Of a stretch of DNA of 40,213 bases, positions 1 through 8,200 are shown in pieces. The translations under genes and the position numbers were made by a program. Within the stretch, counting starts at the first letter, position 1. Every line of letters begins with the position of its first letter. The stretch is from assembly GCA_002344895.1 (NCBI GenBank), contig DDUR01000063.1, forward strand, positions 1 to 40,213, written 5' to 3'. The notes beneath the pieces were generated by a model. It saw only the letters and a list, made by a program, of their open reading frames with translations, had not been told where the DNA came from and did not search any database. This DNA is from Ignavibacteria bacterium UBA2333 (GTDB lineage: Bacteria > Bacteroidota > Ignavibacteria > Kapaibacteriales > Kapaibacteriaceae).

Positions 1-7
1 GACTCAC

Positions 8-34
8 GCGCATCGTCCGTTGTCTCGGATGCGC
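8..34 (+). terminator. Hairpin at window start, probable terminator of an upstream gene
   Basis: GCGCATC (8-14) pairs with GATGCGC (28-34) across a 13-nt loop and is followed by a short T-containing stretch. The same leading 15 bases recur after the next gene at 1160-1174, with one mismatch. A terminator role is an inference. Confidence 0.35.
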
Positions 35-72
35 TCCTTTGGTTTGTCACTGGAATGGTAGGGGTAACGTAC

Positions 73-1152
73 ATGCAAATACATCTTGTTCTGGCAGTGA
101 TCGTAGGCACAATGTTGCTAGCATGCTCCAGTGAATCTGGACCTACATCCCAAGACGACTTGCCTGAAATGCGACTTGGGTCTGTTTTGTGGGAGCTACC
201 TACGTTCGGACAGTTGTTTTTATCCGACGATGGATCCACGGTTGTGGTTGCGGGCACCTACGATTCCACGATTTATGTGGTGAATGCCGCTTCGGGAGAA
301 GTACGGGCGATTCTACCTGAAAAGTATTGTGCCGGGAGAAATAGTAGTGCATTTACAACATTGGCTGTATCGGAAGACGGATCTCAAGTAATTGTCAGCC
401 AATATGATCCCGTGAATGGTGACAGCTGGACCCTGTACGATGGGCAAACCGGTCAACGACTCCTCTCCGATTCAGTATATATAGCCGCAAGAGGTATATC
501 AGTGGAGCATGACCGGATCATTCTCACACGACCTGGCGAACAACAAACAATGTGGCTACACAGACTTTCCGACTTTACGGAGATTGCAGCAATCTCCGCC
601 TGGGGTCCTGCCTATGTCGATTACGCTGCCGGAAGGGTGTACATTACGGATCGTTACGGCCGACTTGCATCATACGATTTACTCGACGGACGCGAAGTAC
701 AGTTTTGGGGCGTAACTGCACAAAACGTCAACATCAGGCCCAAGGAAGGTCCGTGGTTGTATTCGAGCACAACTTTTATGAGTTTAGATGAGCGAGGTGC
801 AAACTACATAACAGCGATTAACATTGAGACAGGTCAGCGTCGACAATTCAGATCTTTTATGGGCGAACAACGAGAACTTCTGCATTTGGGACCAAGTAGC
901 AGAGCATTCAGCATCTCAGAAGATGGGGAATCAGCTTTCTTTGGAGGTTCTATGGGTACATCACGTCCACAACTCGTCTGGAAGTTTAATGCCGAGGACA
1001 GTACATCACAACTTTGGCTCGATTTGCGATTTGACTTTGATGGTAGATATGTCTCCCACATTTCTGCCCTCGATCCGAAGAACCTTCGGTTCATTCATTG
1101 TCCAGCCGCAGAGAATGGATCTGTGATTTGTAATGCGTTGCAACGGTATTAG
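73..1152 (+). CDS. Predicted lipoprotein with beta-propeller-like repeats
   Basis: The protein starts with a short hydrophobic segment ending in a lipobox (LLAC, lipidated Cys18), so it should be a lipoprotein. I prefer the ATG at 73 over the in-frame ATG at 55 because it puts the signal peptide at the N-terminus. The mature part has repeated blocks of the kind FLSDDGSTVVVAGTYDSTIYVV and LAVSEDGSQVIVSQYD, a WD40/YVTN-like beta-propeller pattern. No catalytic motif is visible. It stands alone, with 343 bp before the next gene. Fold is inferred from repeat texture; substrate or partner is unknown. Confidence 0.7.
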   Translation: MQIHLVLAVIVGTMLLACSSESGPTSQDDLPEMRLGSVLWELPTFGQLFLSDDGSTVVVAGTYDSTIYVVNAASGEVRAILPEKYCAGRNSSAFTTLAVSEDGSQVIVSQYDPVNGDSWTLYDGQTGQRLLSDSVYIAARGISVEHDRIILTRPGEQQTMWLHRLSDFTEIAAISAWGPAYVDYAAGRVYITDRYGRLASYDLLDGREVQFWGVTAQNVNIRPKEGPWLYSSTTFMSLDERGANYITAINIETGQRRQFRSFMGEQRELLHLGPSSRAFSISEDGESAFFGGSMGTSRPQLVWKFNAEDSTSQLWLDLRFDFDGRYVSHISALDPKNLRFIHCPAAENGSVICNALQRY

Positions 1153-1495
1153 GCTTCCGGACTCATGCGCATCGGTAATCGTATGCTTCTCCATCAAGAC
1201 GGTGCTACAAGTAGCGGCCACGTAGTGTACGTGTGTGTTGCAGGAATACCTTCTGTACAGGATCGTGAAGCCGTTATGTAGTGCGCGAACGAGACAAACA
1301 GCACGGCTACATACATCAATTGATTCGTGATGTTACAATGTCGCTCACTTCATAGATAAACGTGACTCAACCGTACGGGTTGTCGCGAGCGGTAAAATTC
1401 TTTCCTCCACGCCTTAACGTTCTTCACCTTAGTGAACGAATTCGAGCCTGATGTCGGTACAATTTGCCGTCCCAATTTTTAAGGACGACAGAACC
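1153..1495. other. Intergenic region without a recognisable gene
   Basis: No convincing coding region lies here. It begins with a near copy of the first 15 bases of the window (1160-1174). It also holds a short perfect inverted repeat CACGTA-GTG-TACGTG (1219-1233). A purine-rich AAGGA (1481-1485) precedes the next start by about 10 bases. No tRNA-like cloverleaf or riboswitch was seen. Confidence 0.5.
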
Positions 1496-2128
1496 ATGCA
1501 GATTACGTGTTGCCGGATTGCCTTTGCCATCGTGTTGTTGTTTGCACCAGGAGTTACAGCACCGTGCGCCGAAAACGATAGTACCCATAAGCAGTGGTTC
1601 ATCGGTAGTACGTTTCTGATGTTGGGGAACTTTATTCCCGATGATCCTAATCGACCCGACTTTATTCAGCTGAATGTTGGATACCGAATTACACCGAAGG
1701 ATGCTGTGTTCCTCGAGCTGAAAACATCAAAGTTTAACTGGCCTTTGGGAATGCCGTGGAGTGAGATTGTTGATGAAGATCGAGCACAGTACAATTTTCC
1801 TGGATATGTACGACAGTACATTCTTGGTGTGGCCTATAATCGTTTCTGGTGGAAAGGACTCTTTACGGGGATTCATGCCATGAATGCATTCCAAACGTAT
1901 CGCGATGAGAATGCAAAGGCGATGAACCATGCATATACGCTGTTTATGACGTATCGGCTCGGTTACCAACTTCAGTTGTTCGACAATCTGTTCTTTTTTG
2001 AACCATCAATCGGCTTTACGCATTGGCCGATCAAAACGAATACGCCACAGGTATTTTTGGAGAAGGAGAAACTGTGGCCCGGCTACTTTGCGTGGGAACC
2101 TGGCCTGCACTTTGGGTTTAACTTCTGA
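1496..2128 (+). CDS. Exported protein of unknown function, possible outer-membrane beta-barrel
   Basis: The ATG at 1496 is preceded by AAGGA at a good Shine-Dalgarno distance and opens a typical Sec signal peptide (FAIVLLFAPGVTAPCA). The longer in-frame start at 1451 would bury this signal, so I use 1496. The 210-residue product is rich in aromatic residues and ends GLHFGFNF, with alternating strands such as GYRLGYQLQLF; terminal aromatics of this type are typical of small outer-membrane barrels. I recognise no family. It is followed at once by a 14-bp tandem repeat. Confidence 0.65.
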   Translation: MQITCCRIAFAIVLLFAPGVTAPCAENDSTHKQWFIGSTFLMLGNFIPDDPNRPDFIQLNVGYRITPKDAVFLELKTSKFNWPLGMPWSEIVDEDRAQYNFPGYVRQYILGVAYNRFWWKGLFTGIHAMNAFQTYRDENAKAMNHAYTLFMTYRLGYQLQLFDNLFFFEPSIGFTHWPIKTNTPQVFLEKEKLWPGYFAWEPGLHFGFNF

Positions 2129-2137
2129 GATGGAGAT

Positions 2138-2221
2138 CAGCCACGAATTCTCAGCCACGAGTTCTCAGTCATGAGTTCTCAGCCACGAGCTCTCAGTCAT
2201 GAGTTCTCAGCCACGAGTTCT
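2138..2221 (+). repeat. Six tandem copies of a 14-bp unit
   Basis: Six contiguous units, consensus CAGCCACGAGTTCT, run from 2138 to 2221. Units 3 and 5 are CAGTCATGAGTTCT, unit 1 has GAATTC and unit 4 has GAGCTC. Units 2-6 therefore alternate as a 28-bp higher-order repeat. The array begins 10 bp after a stop codon. One ATG candidate of the next gene (2171) lies inside unit 3. Confidence 0.95.
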
Positions 2222-3223
2222 CTGAGGGCTAAGTGCGAGCGAGGATGGCATTCGTATAGGCTCAAGAAAAAATCACTAGCTTTCATAACCGTCATTCCTT
2301 CGCCCTTGCCATATCGCCGTTATCTGTCAACAACATTGTTTGTTGCGGGCTTGATCGTTATTGCCATTACCAATGTTCCGGCTGTTGTAGCGCTGTTGAT
2401 GGGATTGGCTCTGGGTCTGACGGTAGGGACGCCCCTTTTGCGCCATAACAAAACTGTTGCAACGTATGTGTTGCAGGTTAGTGTTGTTGGAATGGGCGCA
2501 ACACTGTCGTTACCCATGGTGTGGTTGGTGACGTCGTCAGGGATGGTGGTGACGGTGTGTGCGATTGTGGGGACGTTGTGTACGGGCTGGTTGGTTGGCC
2601 GGTGGTTTGGACTGGATACCAAGACGTCGCATTTGATTGCCTGTGGGACTGCCATTTGTGGTGGGAGTGCCATTGCCGCCGTTGCACCAACTATCGACGC
2701 CTCGGAAGAGGAGTCGTCTGTGTCGTTTATGACGGTTTTCCTGCTGAATGCTCTCGCCCTGCTCATTTTTCCCGCCATCGGTGCTTGGCTGGGTATGTCT
2801 GAACACAACTTTGGTATGTGGGCCGCCCTGGCTATTCACGATACGAGTTCCGTTGTGGGGGCGGCGACGGAGTTTGGGGGCGAAGCACTGAAGGTAGCAA
2901 CAACGGCAAAACTTGCCAGGGCGTTGTGGATTATGCCCGTTGCTCTCGTCTCGGCATGGGTCTTTCGGAAGTCAACGGGAAAGACCACCATTCCCTGGTT
3001 CATTGTGATGTTTGTTCTAGTTGTGGGTCTTAACGACTACATACCGTTTGCCCACGTTGTTGAAGGTCTTGCCCGGAAGGGTATGATTGTTGCATTGTTT
3101 GTTATCGGTGCCGGTAGTACACGCAAAGGCCTCACATCGGTTGGCACAAAACCGTTTGTCCTTGGCTTGATACTCTGGTTACTCGTTGGAACAGCAACGG
3201 CTGTTGTGATTCTTGCCAGATAA
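2171..3223 (+). CDS. YeiH/UPF0324-family integral membrane protein (putative sulfate-exporter family)
   Basis: This is a polytopic inner-membrane protein of about 8-10 hydrophobic segments with both family signatures of the YeiH/UPF0324 group: GTAICGGSAIAA near residues 159-170 and AIHDTSSVVGAA near 221-232. The family is often annotated as a putative sulfate exporter, but the substrate is not established. The start is uncertain. The ATG at 2171 lies in the tandem repeat and gives about 45 residues unlike the family; a TTG at 2306, just before the first membrane segment, would give a normal N-terminus. A T9SS-sorted protein gene follows 45 bp downstream. Confidence 0.85.
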   Translation: MSSQPRALSHEFSATSSLRAKCERGWHSYRLKKKSLAFITVIPSPLPYRRYLSTTLFVAGLIVIAITNVPAVVALLMGLALGLTVGTPLLRHNKTVATYVLQVSVVGMGATLSLPMVWLVTSSGMVVTVCAIVGTLCTGWLVGRWFGLDTKTSHLIACGTAICGGSAIAAVAPTIDASEEESSVSFMTVFLLNALALLIFPAIGAWLGMSEHNFGMWAALAIHDTSSVVGAATEFGGEALKVATTAKLARALWIMPVALVSAWVFRKSTGKTTIPWFIVMFVLVVGLNDYIPFAHVVEGLARKGMIVALFVIGAGSTRKGLTSVGTKPFVLGLILWLLVGTATAVVILAR

Positions 3224-3268
3224 TGGACAACACACGGCGATTCATGAATGTTTGTGAAGGAGATGGGG

Positions 3269-4519
3269 ATGAAAAATTCAAGAGTAGTTTCGGTCCTCGT
3301 AGGATTGGGGACGTTCCTTGGAATGTTCCACGCAGGCTATCGTGTCTCAGCCCAAGCAGCGCGAGAGGGTGTGTGGCTGGAAGTAAACAACCTGCGTTGT
3401 GTTATGACGAACTATGGAGTGTTGGGACAGAATGTTCAGAAAATATCGCATGGTGTACTATGGGACACTGCACCGGATTACTCGTTTTTGTTAGGATCGG
3501 GTATATGGGTTGGTGCAGGGATAATGAATGGGGGCGAACTGCGTCGACGCGTGTTTATGACGTACGATCCACTCAGCGCTTCAAGCTGGGCCCAGCCGTC
3601 GACAAACGTCACGACGACTCTTGTTTCGAATAATGCGACCGGAGTGGCACACTTTAACGATGCAGATCTCGAACAATATGACGGGTCTGCGTCGCAACGA
3701 GCAGCCCAGGGTTTTCCGTTGGGTTTGTCGATACAACAGATTGTATGGTTACAACAGTTAACAGCACCTCTACAGAACACAATCCTGTCACGGTATGTCG
3801 TCAAGAATGTTCACCCCGAACGCACACTTCAGGATGCCGTTGTTGCCTTTGTGGTTGATCCAGATGTCGGACTTGCCAGTAACCCTCAGGTTGCAGCGAT
3901 GGATGACTCTGTGAAGATTCTGATTCGTGGTACGACGGCCGTTGCCAAGGTGTTGTCGACAGCTAATCCAACGGGTCCGTTTATCTCAGTAGCCACAATT
4001 CATGAGGGAGGTGGCACACCGACGATAACGTTGTTTGATGCCCAGACCATGCCGTCAGAGAATGCTGCGCGATATGAAGCGATTACGACGGGTCAACTTC
4101 AGGAGTCTACAGAACGCGGTGATGTATTCTTTGCACTCGCAGGCCCTTCACGAGATGTGATACCGGGCGATTCAATCATCGTCAACGTTGTACTGCTCTT
4201 ATCTGAAGTAGACTCGCCCGAAAATGACGCACGACTCTTGGATCTTGTTGATTACATCAAGGGGCAGGTAACGTCAGTCTCCACCGAGTCGTCACCTACG
4301 ACAACTCAGATCTATCCTAATCCAACCTGCGGATCCGATTATATCGTCGTTGGGTCACCCATGGCTTCTGGTCGTCTTCAACTTTGTGATGTTCACGGAG
4401 TTGTACGAACGGTACCACAGGATGTATCGGGCCGTATCTATATCGGTGATCTCTCAACCGGAGTGTACTGGATAACGTCTAGCAATGGTTTGCGTGGGAG
4501 ATTTGTAGTCACGAGATAA
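3269..4519 (+). CDS. Secreted protein with type IX secretion (Por) C-terminal sorting domain
   Basis: A Sec signal peptide (residues 1 to about 30, ending VSAQA) is followed by a roughly 310-residue all-beta region I cannot assign. The end is a typical type A T9SS sorting domain: IYPNPTCGSDYIVV, then GRLQLCDVHG, then LSTGVYWITSS and a final basic-aromatic FVVTR. The protein should cross the outer membrane by the type IX system and be anchored or released at the surface. The ATG at 3269 is chosen because AAGGAG lies just upstream and the signal peptide begins there. In-frame starts at 3248 and 3263 only add a few polar residues. Confidence 0.85.
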   Translation: MKNSRVVSVLVGLGTFLGMFHAGYRVSAQAAREGVWLEVNNLRCVMTNYGVLGQNVQKISHGVLWDTAPDYSFLLGSGIWVGAGIMNGGELRRRVFMTYDPLSASSWAQPSTNVTTTLVSNNATGVAHFNDADLEQYDGSASQRAAQGFPLGLSIQQIVWLQQLTAPLQNTILSRYVVKNVHPERTLQDAVVAFVVDPDVGLASNPQVAAMDDSVKILIRGTTAVAKVLSTANPTGPFISVATIHEGGGTPTITLFDAQTMPSENAARYEAITTGQLQESTERGDVFFALAGPSRDVIPGDSIIVNVVLLLSEVDSPENDARLLDLVDYIKGQVTSVSTESSPTTTQIYPNPTCGSDYIVVGSPMASGRLQLCDVHGVVRTVPQDVSGRIYIGDLSTGVYWITSSNGLRGRFVVTR

Positions 4520-4577
4520 TGAGATGCCTCCCCACCATTAACCCCACCTGCCTCCCCACCTGTCCTCCCCACCTCCC
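4520..4577. other. C-rich low-complexity spacer between convergent genes
   Basis: The 58 bp between the T9SS protein stop and the lipoprotein stop contain several copies of CCTCCCCACC. No stable hairpin was found, so a terminator role is not supported. Confidence 0.6.
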
Positions 4578-5345
4578 TCACATCCCCAACACAACACTTC
4601 CAACATCTGCATTGTTTTTGCGGAGGACAGCCGTGACCGTCCAGGTGCCTGAGGGAAGGGGAGTGGTTGTGCGGTACCGACCATCAACGTCGGGGAAACA
4701 TTCACCGAGGTCGAACTGTGGTGTGGATGGATTTGTAGCAAGGATGCGGACACTAAGGTCGGCATCGACAACGTGGTCGAGGTCACGACGTCCTTGAACG
4801 AGGAAGGAAAGGCCGGTTGCTTGACGGCTCTTCGTGCCATGTGCCAGGACGGTCCAGATTGTTCCGTCGGCATCCTTCAGATATCGTACGATGGTTAATG
4901 GGTCGTTTTCTACAACGACCGGAATGCTAAACGTTGCAACAATGCTATCGGCTTCGCGACGTTCGATGATGATGGTCCAGTTATTCTCTCCCGGACGCGT
5001 AAAGAAGAACTCCGACGTATACAGCCCCCTGTCATCAGCCCCTTTCGGGAGAATGACCGGAGCAGACTGGAGTGTATTCCCACTACGATACTCAGCACGA
5101 ATGCGTAAATCGGCTGGACGTACGATGCCGTTGTTTTCAAGGAAACGGAATTTGACGACTGAGCCACCCGTGGCCAACGGAGCATCGGTATAGAGCTCCA
5201 GCGTTGTGCCGTTCACAACAAGAGTGTCAACACCCAACAGGTCATTCACAACCGGTGGGCCTACCGGGTCGTCAGAACAAGCCGTGAGAAGAATGGCGAC
5301 AGTTGTCACCACAAGGAAAAACAGATATGGTCGTGTAATCATCAT
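4578..5345 (-). CDS. Lipoprotein, paralogue of the Met/His lipoprotein of the nos operon
   Basis: An SPII signal peptide ends in LLTAC (Cys23) and is followed by an acidic SDDP start of the mature protein. Two FixH/YtkA-like beta-sandwich units can be made out. The second ends DGRYRTTTPLPSGTWTVTAV, the pattern GxYxxxxxxxxGxWxvxv. It aligns with the lipoprotein at 10146-10922: both start (L/V)LGV...NGTT or DGTT, then a GxxAPL-like stretch and ADSIVATF/SDSVVAVF. It lacks that paralogue's MPSxGHG motifs. It lies 133 bp after nosY on the same strand and may be the last gene of the nos operon. Function unknown; a role in the nos system rests on position and paralogy. Confidence 0.75.
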   Translation of the reverse strand: MMITRPYLFFLVVTTVAILLTACSDDPVGPPVVNDLLGVDTLVVNGTTLELYTDAPLATGGSVVKFRFLENNGIVRPADLRIRAEYRSGNTLQSAPVILPKGADDRGLYTSEFFFTRPGENNWTIIIERREADSIVATFSIPVVVENDPLTIVRYLKDADGTIWTVLAHGTKSRQATGLSFLVQGRRDLDHVVDADLSVRILATNPSTPQFDLGECFPDVDGRYRTTTPLPSGTWTVTAVLRKNNADVGSVVLGM

Positions 5346-5382
5346 CGATGCTGCGCGGTGATGGGGGGCTGATGTTCTAGCA

Positions 5383-5437
5383 AACCACGTGCCATGGGCA
5401 GAATAGCGAGTCTGCGTGGGTTACAGAAGACGTGGTT
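5383..5437 (-). promoter_or_regulatory. Inverted repeat between nosY and the last lipoprotein gene
   Basis: AACCACGT (5383-5390) and ACGTGGTT (5430-5437) form a perfect 8-bp inverted repeat with a 39-nt loop in the 133-bp gap. It could mark partial termination, RNA processing or a regulator site. No U-run follows. Confidence 0.3.
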
Positions 5438-5478
5438 GTTGGTAACATCAGTCGGATGTACCGGCCACCACGTCCATC

Positions 5479-6255
5479 CTACCAATCACGGCGGGAAAAG
5501 GTCCGTAATGCAACCGTATATGGCAGTCCAATCCAGCAAAGTAAACAGGTTACGGCAACGATCGAGCCAAGCGCGCTGCCATAAAACTGCCGAAACACCG
5601 CCCCCGTTTGCCCCAGTAAGGCTGCTTGGTCAAACGTGAGCATGATAAAGATTCGCGCAAGGTCAATCGGATTTGCCGTTATCATCGTTACCGTCGGCAC
5701 TTCCATGGGATAGTCAACAAAGAGTACCGTTACGGCAAGGATTATGCCGTCATACAAGACGCCTAACAATAACCACACAAGAAAGCCCACACCCATCGCC
5801 GTGGCCTTTTCACGAAACGTTAGCCCTACAACAAATGCCAAGGCAAAAAAGACCATCGTTAACAAGTTTCCTGCAAGGAGTAACACAGCAGATAGTGGCG
5901 AGAGTAGTTTGCCGTGGAGAGCAAGGGGTATGGATGTGCCAAGAGTGAAGGCAACAAGAAATGGCAGGACAATACCTAACCACAAGGCGTGAAACACCGA
6001 CGATCTTTTGACGGGCTGCACAAGTACCAATTCAATGAAGTCTCGACTGTCGTGAATGTGAATTGTCCCAAACATCATCGATCCAAGTGGCAGGAGTAAG
6101 AGGACGATGTTCATCAGTCCTAGAACTGCTCGAGCCTCACCCGAAGTAAAGAAGAGGAGACCCTCAGTAATGAGAGCGAAGAAGACGGCATAGATTACAA
6201 CCCATCGACTACGCAATGAGTCTTTCAGGACAGATCGTAACAAGGTTCCAGTCAC
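5479..6255 (-). CDS. nosY: NosY, ABC permease for NosZ copper-site maturation
   Basis: This 258-residue protein has six strongly hydrophobic segments and the NosY C-terminal signature NPIDLARIFIMLTFDQAALLGQTGAVFRQFYG, which I recognise from NosY permeases. With NosF it forms the ABC transporter that works with NosD on CuZ assembly or sulfur supply for nitrous oxide reductase. Its ATG overlaps the nosF stop by 4 bp, so the two subunits are probably translationally coupled. Length is normal for the family. Confidence 0.92.
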   Translation of the reverse strand: MTGTLLRSVLKDSLRSRWVVIYAVFFALITEGLLFFTSGEARAVLGLMNIVLLLLPLGSMMFGTIHIHDSRDFIELVLVQPVKRSSVFHALWLGIVLPFLVAFTLGTSIPLALHGKLLSPLSAVLLLAGNLLTMVFFALAFVVGLTFREKATAMGVGFLVWLLLGVLYDGIILAVTVLFVDYPMEVPTVTMITANPIDLARIFIMLTFDQAALLGQTGAVFRQFYGSALGSIVAVTCLLCWIGLPYTVALRTFSRRDW

Positions 6256-6938
6256 GAAGTGCTCCGCGTCATTATCGTTGCAACAGCGCGCTCCAACGTT
6301 GACTGTCCAGTGGTTGATAGTACTGCATCGATCGATCCATCGTGAACAATTTTACCATCAAGAAGAAAGAGTAATCGGTCTGCGAGTTCCTGAAGATCGG
6401 AGAGGATGTGCGATGTAACGAGCACGGTTGCACCCTGTAATCGTCGCTCAGCAACGATGTCCTTTAGACGCGAAGCAGCAACTGGATCAAGTCCTGCCGT
6501 CGGTTCATCCAGGAGCAGTATGTCAACGTCATCCATAAGTGCTAGGACAGCTCCAACCTTTTGCCGCGTACCACCCGATAACGTCCGCATACTCTTTGTA
6601 AGATGTGAACCTAGGTCAAAGGTCTCAATGAGGGTGTCCTTATACGGAGCCGGTGTTCGACGGATGGATTGGACAAGGGCAAAAATGTCCCTTGGTGTGA
6701 GATTATCTGGATATCGCCCCGTTTGTGCCATTGAGCCTGCACGAGATCTGTCAAACCCGTACACTCGTCCAGATGTTGGTGTGACGAGTGACAAGGCACA
6801 TTTCATGAAGGTAGACTTTCCACTGCCGTTCGGTCCAACGATGGCAGTTACACTTGCCGGAAAAAACTCTGTTGTAATGCCGTTGAGGACCGTTAAGGCA
6901 CCAAATCGTTTTACGAGGTTGTCTGCACCTGGCCTCAT
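6252..6938 (-). CDS. nosF: NosF, ATP-binding subunit of the NosDFY system
   Basis: A 228-residue ABC ATPase with Walker A GPNGSGKS (35-42), signature LSGGTRQ (120-126), Walker B LLLDEPT (141-147) and switch His177. The placement between nosD and nosY identifies it as NosF. The start codon overlaps the nosD stop by 4 bp (ATGA). The N-terminus MRPGADNLVKRFG is a few residues unlike the usual VRNLVKRFG, but no other start fits. It should act on the cytoplasmic face of the inner membrane. Confidence 0.93.
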   Translation of the reverse strand: MRPGADNLVKRFGALTVLNGITTEFFPASVTAIVGPNGSGKSTFMKCALSLVTPTSGRVYGFDRSRAGSMAQTGRYPDNLTPRDIFALVQSIRRTPAPYKDTLIETFDLGSHLTKSMRTLSGGTRQKVGAVLALMDDVDILLLDEPTAGLDPVAASRLKDIVAERRLQGATVLVTSHILSDLQELADRLLFLLDGKIVHDGSIDAVLSTTGQSTLERAVATIMTRSTS

Positions 6939-8200
6939 GATTGTTCTCCATGGTAAGGGGCCATAAGGGGCTTCCGATCAACAAGGTTTTCCGGCGTAAC
7001 GGTTGGTAGAAGTCGCTCAATAATGTCCAGTACGTCGATAAACGTCGAATGCATGAGGAGTATCGACGATGGCATTGATTCCACAAGGTAGGCGTAAAGA
7101 CGCACGGGCATATGCGGTACGTCACCATAGCCATCCTTGTCGAGATCGTATCCCTTATACGCCGTCCAGCAATTACCATCAAAGTTGTTGAGTGACGATG
7201 ATGTATTTGTTGTCACATCGAAGGTGTTGCCATCAAAATCACATCGTGTGACGGTATTGTCTGTACAATTTCCGAGAATGCGAAAGGCATATCCATTGCG
7301 CCGAAAGTGTGTTGACTCTACGAGCATTCGCATGGATCCTTCAGCATGTATGCCAATGCTGTTACCCTCAAAGACACAGTCGCGAACATGACAGTCCGTA
7401 ATTTCTTTGAGAAGAAGGCCGTACGACGCTGCACCCCAATTGTCGGCAAAACGGTTTCGTTCCATAAGGATCCATCGCGTAAACATTACCGCAACACCAG
7501 CTCCATTCCGCAGGAAGGCATTGTCAGAATATGTGCACGAGTCGCTGAACATAAAATGGAGTCCGTATCGCACATTCCTCGTGCTTACGTTGTTCTGTAC
7601 CGTGCCTTGATGGACAAATTCAAAGTAGATGCCGTCACGCCACCCTTCACAGTGATTCCCTGTGATACGCACATTGACGGACGTCCAGAGGTGTATCCCG
7701 TTGCCTGATGATGACTCGTCGCGCTGCTTCGATGTTAGAATGTTGTCCGAGATGGTGCAGTCTCGCGAACGCGACAAATAGATTCCGAAGAATCCATTGT
7801 CAATATGACACGACGCAACAACAACGTGTCGTACGGCATCAAGTTTAATCGCGGCATTGTCTTCCGTGTAGTCCACACGAACGTTTTTCACGGTGATGTC
7901 ACGTATCTCAACACTGTCGGATCGAACGGTAAGTACTGATCCACCACGTTCCTCAGCGTCGATAACAGCCTGACGTCCAATAAGTACCAGAGGTTTGTTG
8001 ATGACAACGTCACTCACTCGGTGATATCCATCGATGTAGACCGTATCGTGGGCGTTGGCCGCCGAGATTACTCCAACAAGGTTTGGTGCCTTGGCAGTGT
8101 GCTGTTCGGCCTGTGCTGTATGTGTTGTAAGTGACGTAACAGCGACAATAACACCACAGAACACAAACACCATCGCTACTGCTCGATGAATTGAACTCAT
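6935..8200 (-). CDS. nosD: NosD, periplasmic beta-helix copper-processing protein
   Basis: A Sec signal peptide (VFVFCGVIVAVTSLTTHTAQA) is followed by parallel beta-helix repeats of the CASH/NosD type, for example GIYLSRSRDCTISDN, NGIHLWTSVNVRITGN and YGLHFMFSDSCTYSDN. The C-terminal part has the NosD trait DKDGYGDVPH..P near the end. NosD acts in the periplasm with NosF/NosY and NosL in loading the CuZ site of NosZ. I take the ATG at 8200 because it overlaps the upstream receptor stop as ATGA; an in-frame ATG at 8215 adds five residues. A copy of the G-rich double heptamer encodes residues near the C-terminus. Confidence 0.93.
   Translation of the reverse strand: MSSIHRAVAMVFVFCGVIVAVTSLTTHTAQAEQHTAKAPNLVGVISAANAHDTVYIDGYHRVSDVVINKPLVLIGRQAVIDAEERGGSVLTVRSDSVEIRDITVKNVRVDYTEDNAAIKLDAVRHVVVASCHIDNGFFGIYLSRSRDCTISDNILTSKQRDESSSGNGIHLWTSVNVRITGNHCEGWRDGIYFEFVHQGTVQNNVSTRNVRYGLHFMFSDSCTYSDNAFLRNGAGVAVMFTRWILMERNRFADNWGAASYGLLLKEITDCHVRDCVFEGNSIGIHAEGSMRMLVESTHFRRNGYAFRILGNCTDNTVTRCDFDGNTFDVTTNTSSSLNNFDGNCWTAYKGYDLDKDGYGDVPHMPVRLYAYLVESMPSSILLMHSTFIDVLDIIERLLPTVTPENLVDRKPLMAPYHGEQS
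6955..6971 (+). repeat. G-rich double heptamer, copy 1 (nosD 3' end)
   Basis: AAGGGGC-CAT-AAGGGGC, preceded by GGT. Antisense to nosD, encoding residues near its C-terminus (KPLMAPYH). Confidence 0.8.

Noticed and set aside
1153..1495. tRNA or small RNA gene in the longest gap
   Set aside because: No cloverleaf, T-loop or conserved RNA fold was found.
2138..2221. CRISPR array
   Set aside because: Units are 14 bp and contiguous, without spacers, and no cas gene is present.
2320..2839. Antisense frames opposite the YeiH-like gene
   Set aside because: Low-complexity Thr/Pro/His products mirroring a membrane protein; no start signal or homology trait.
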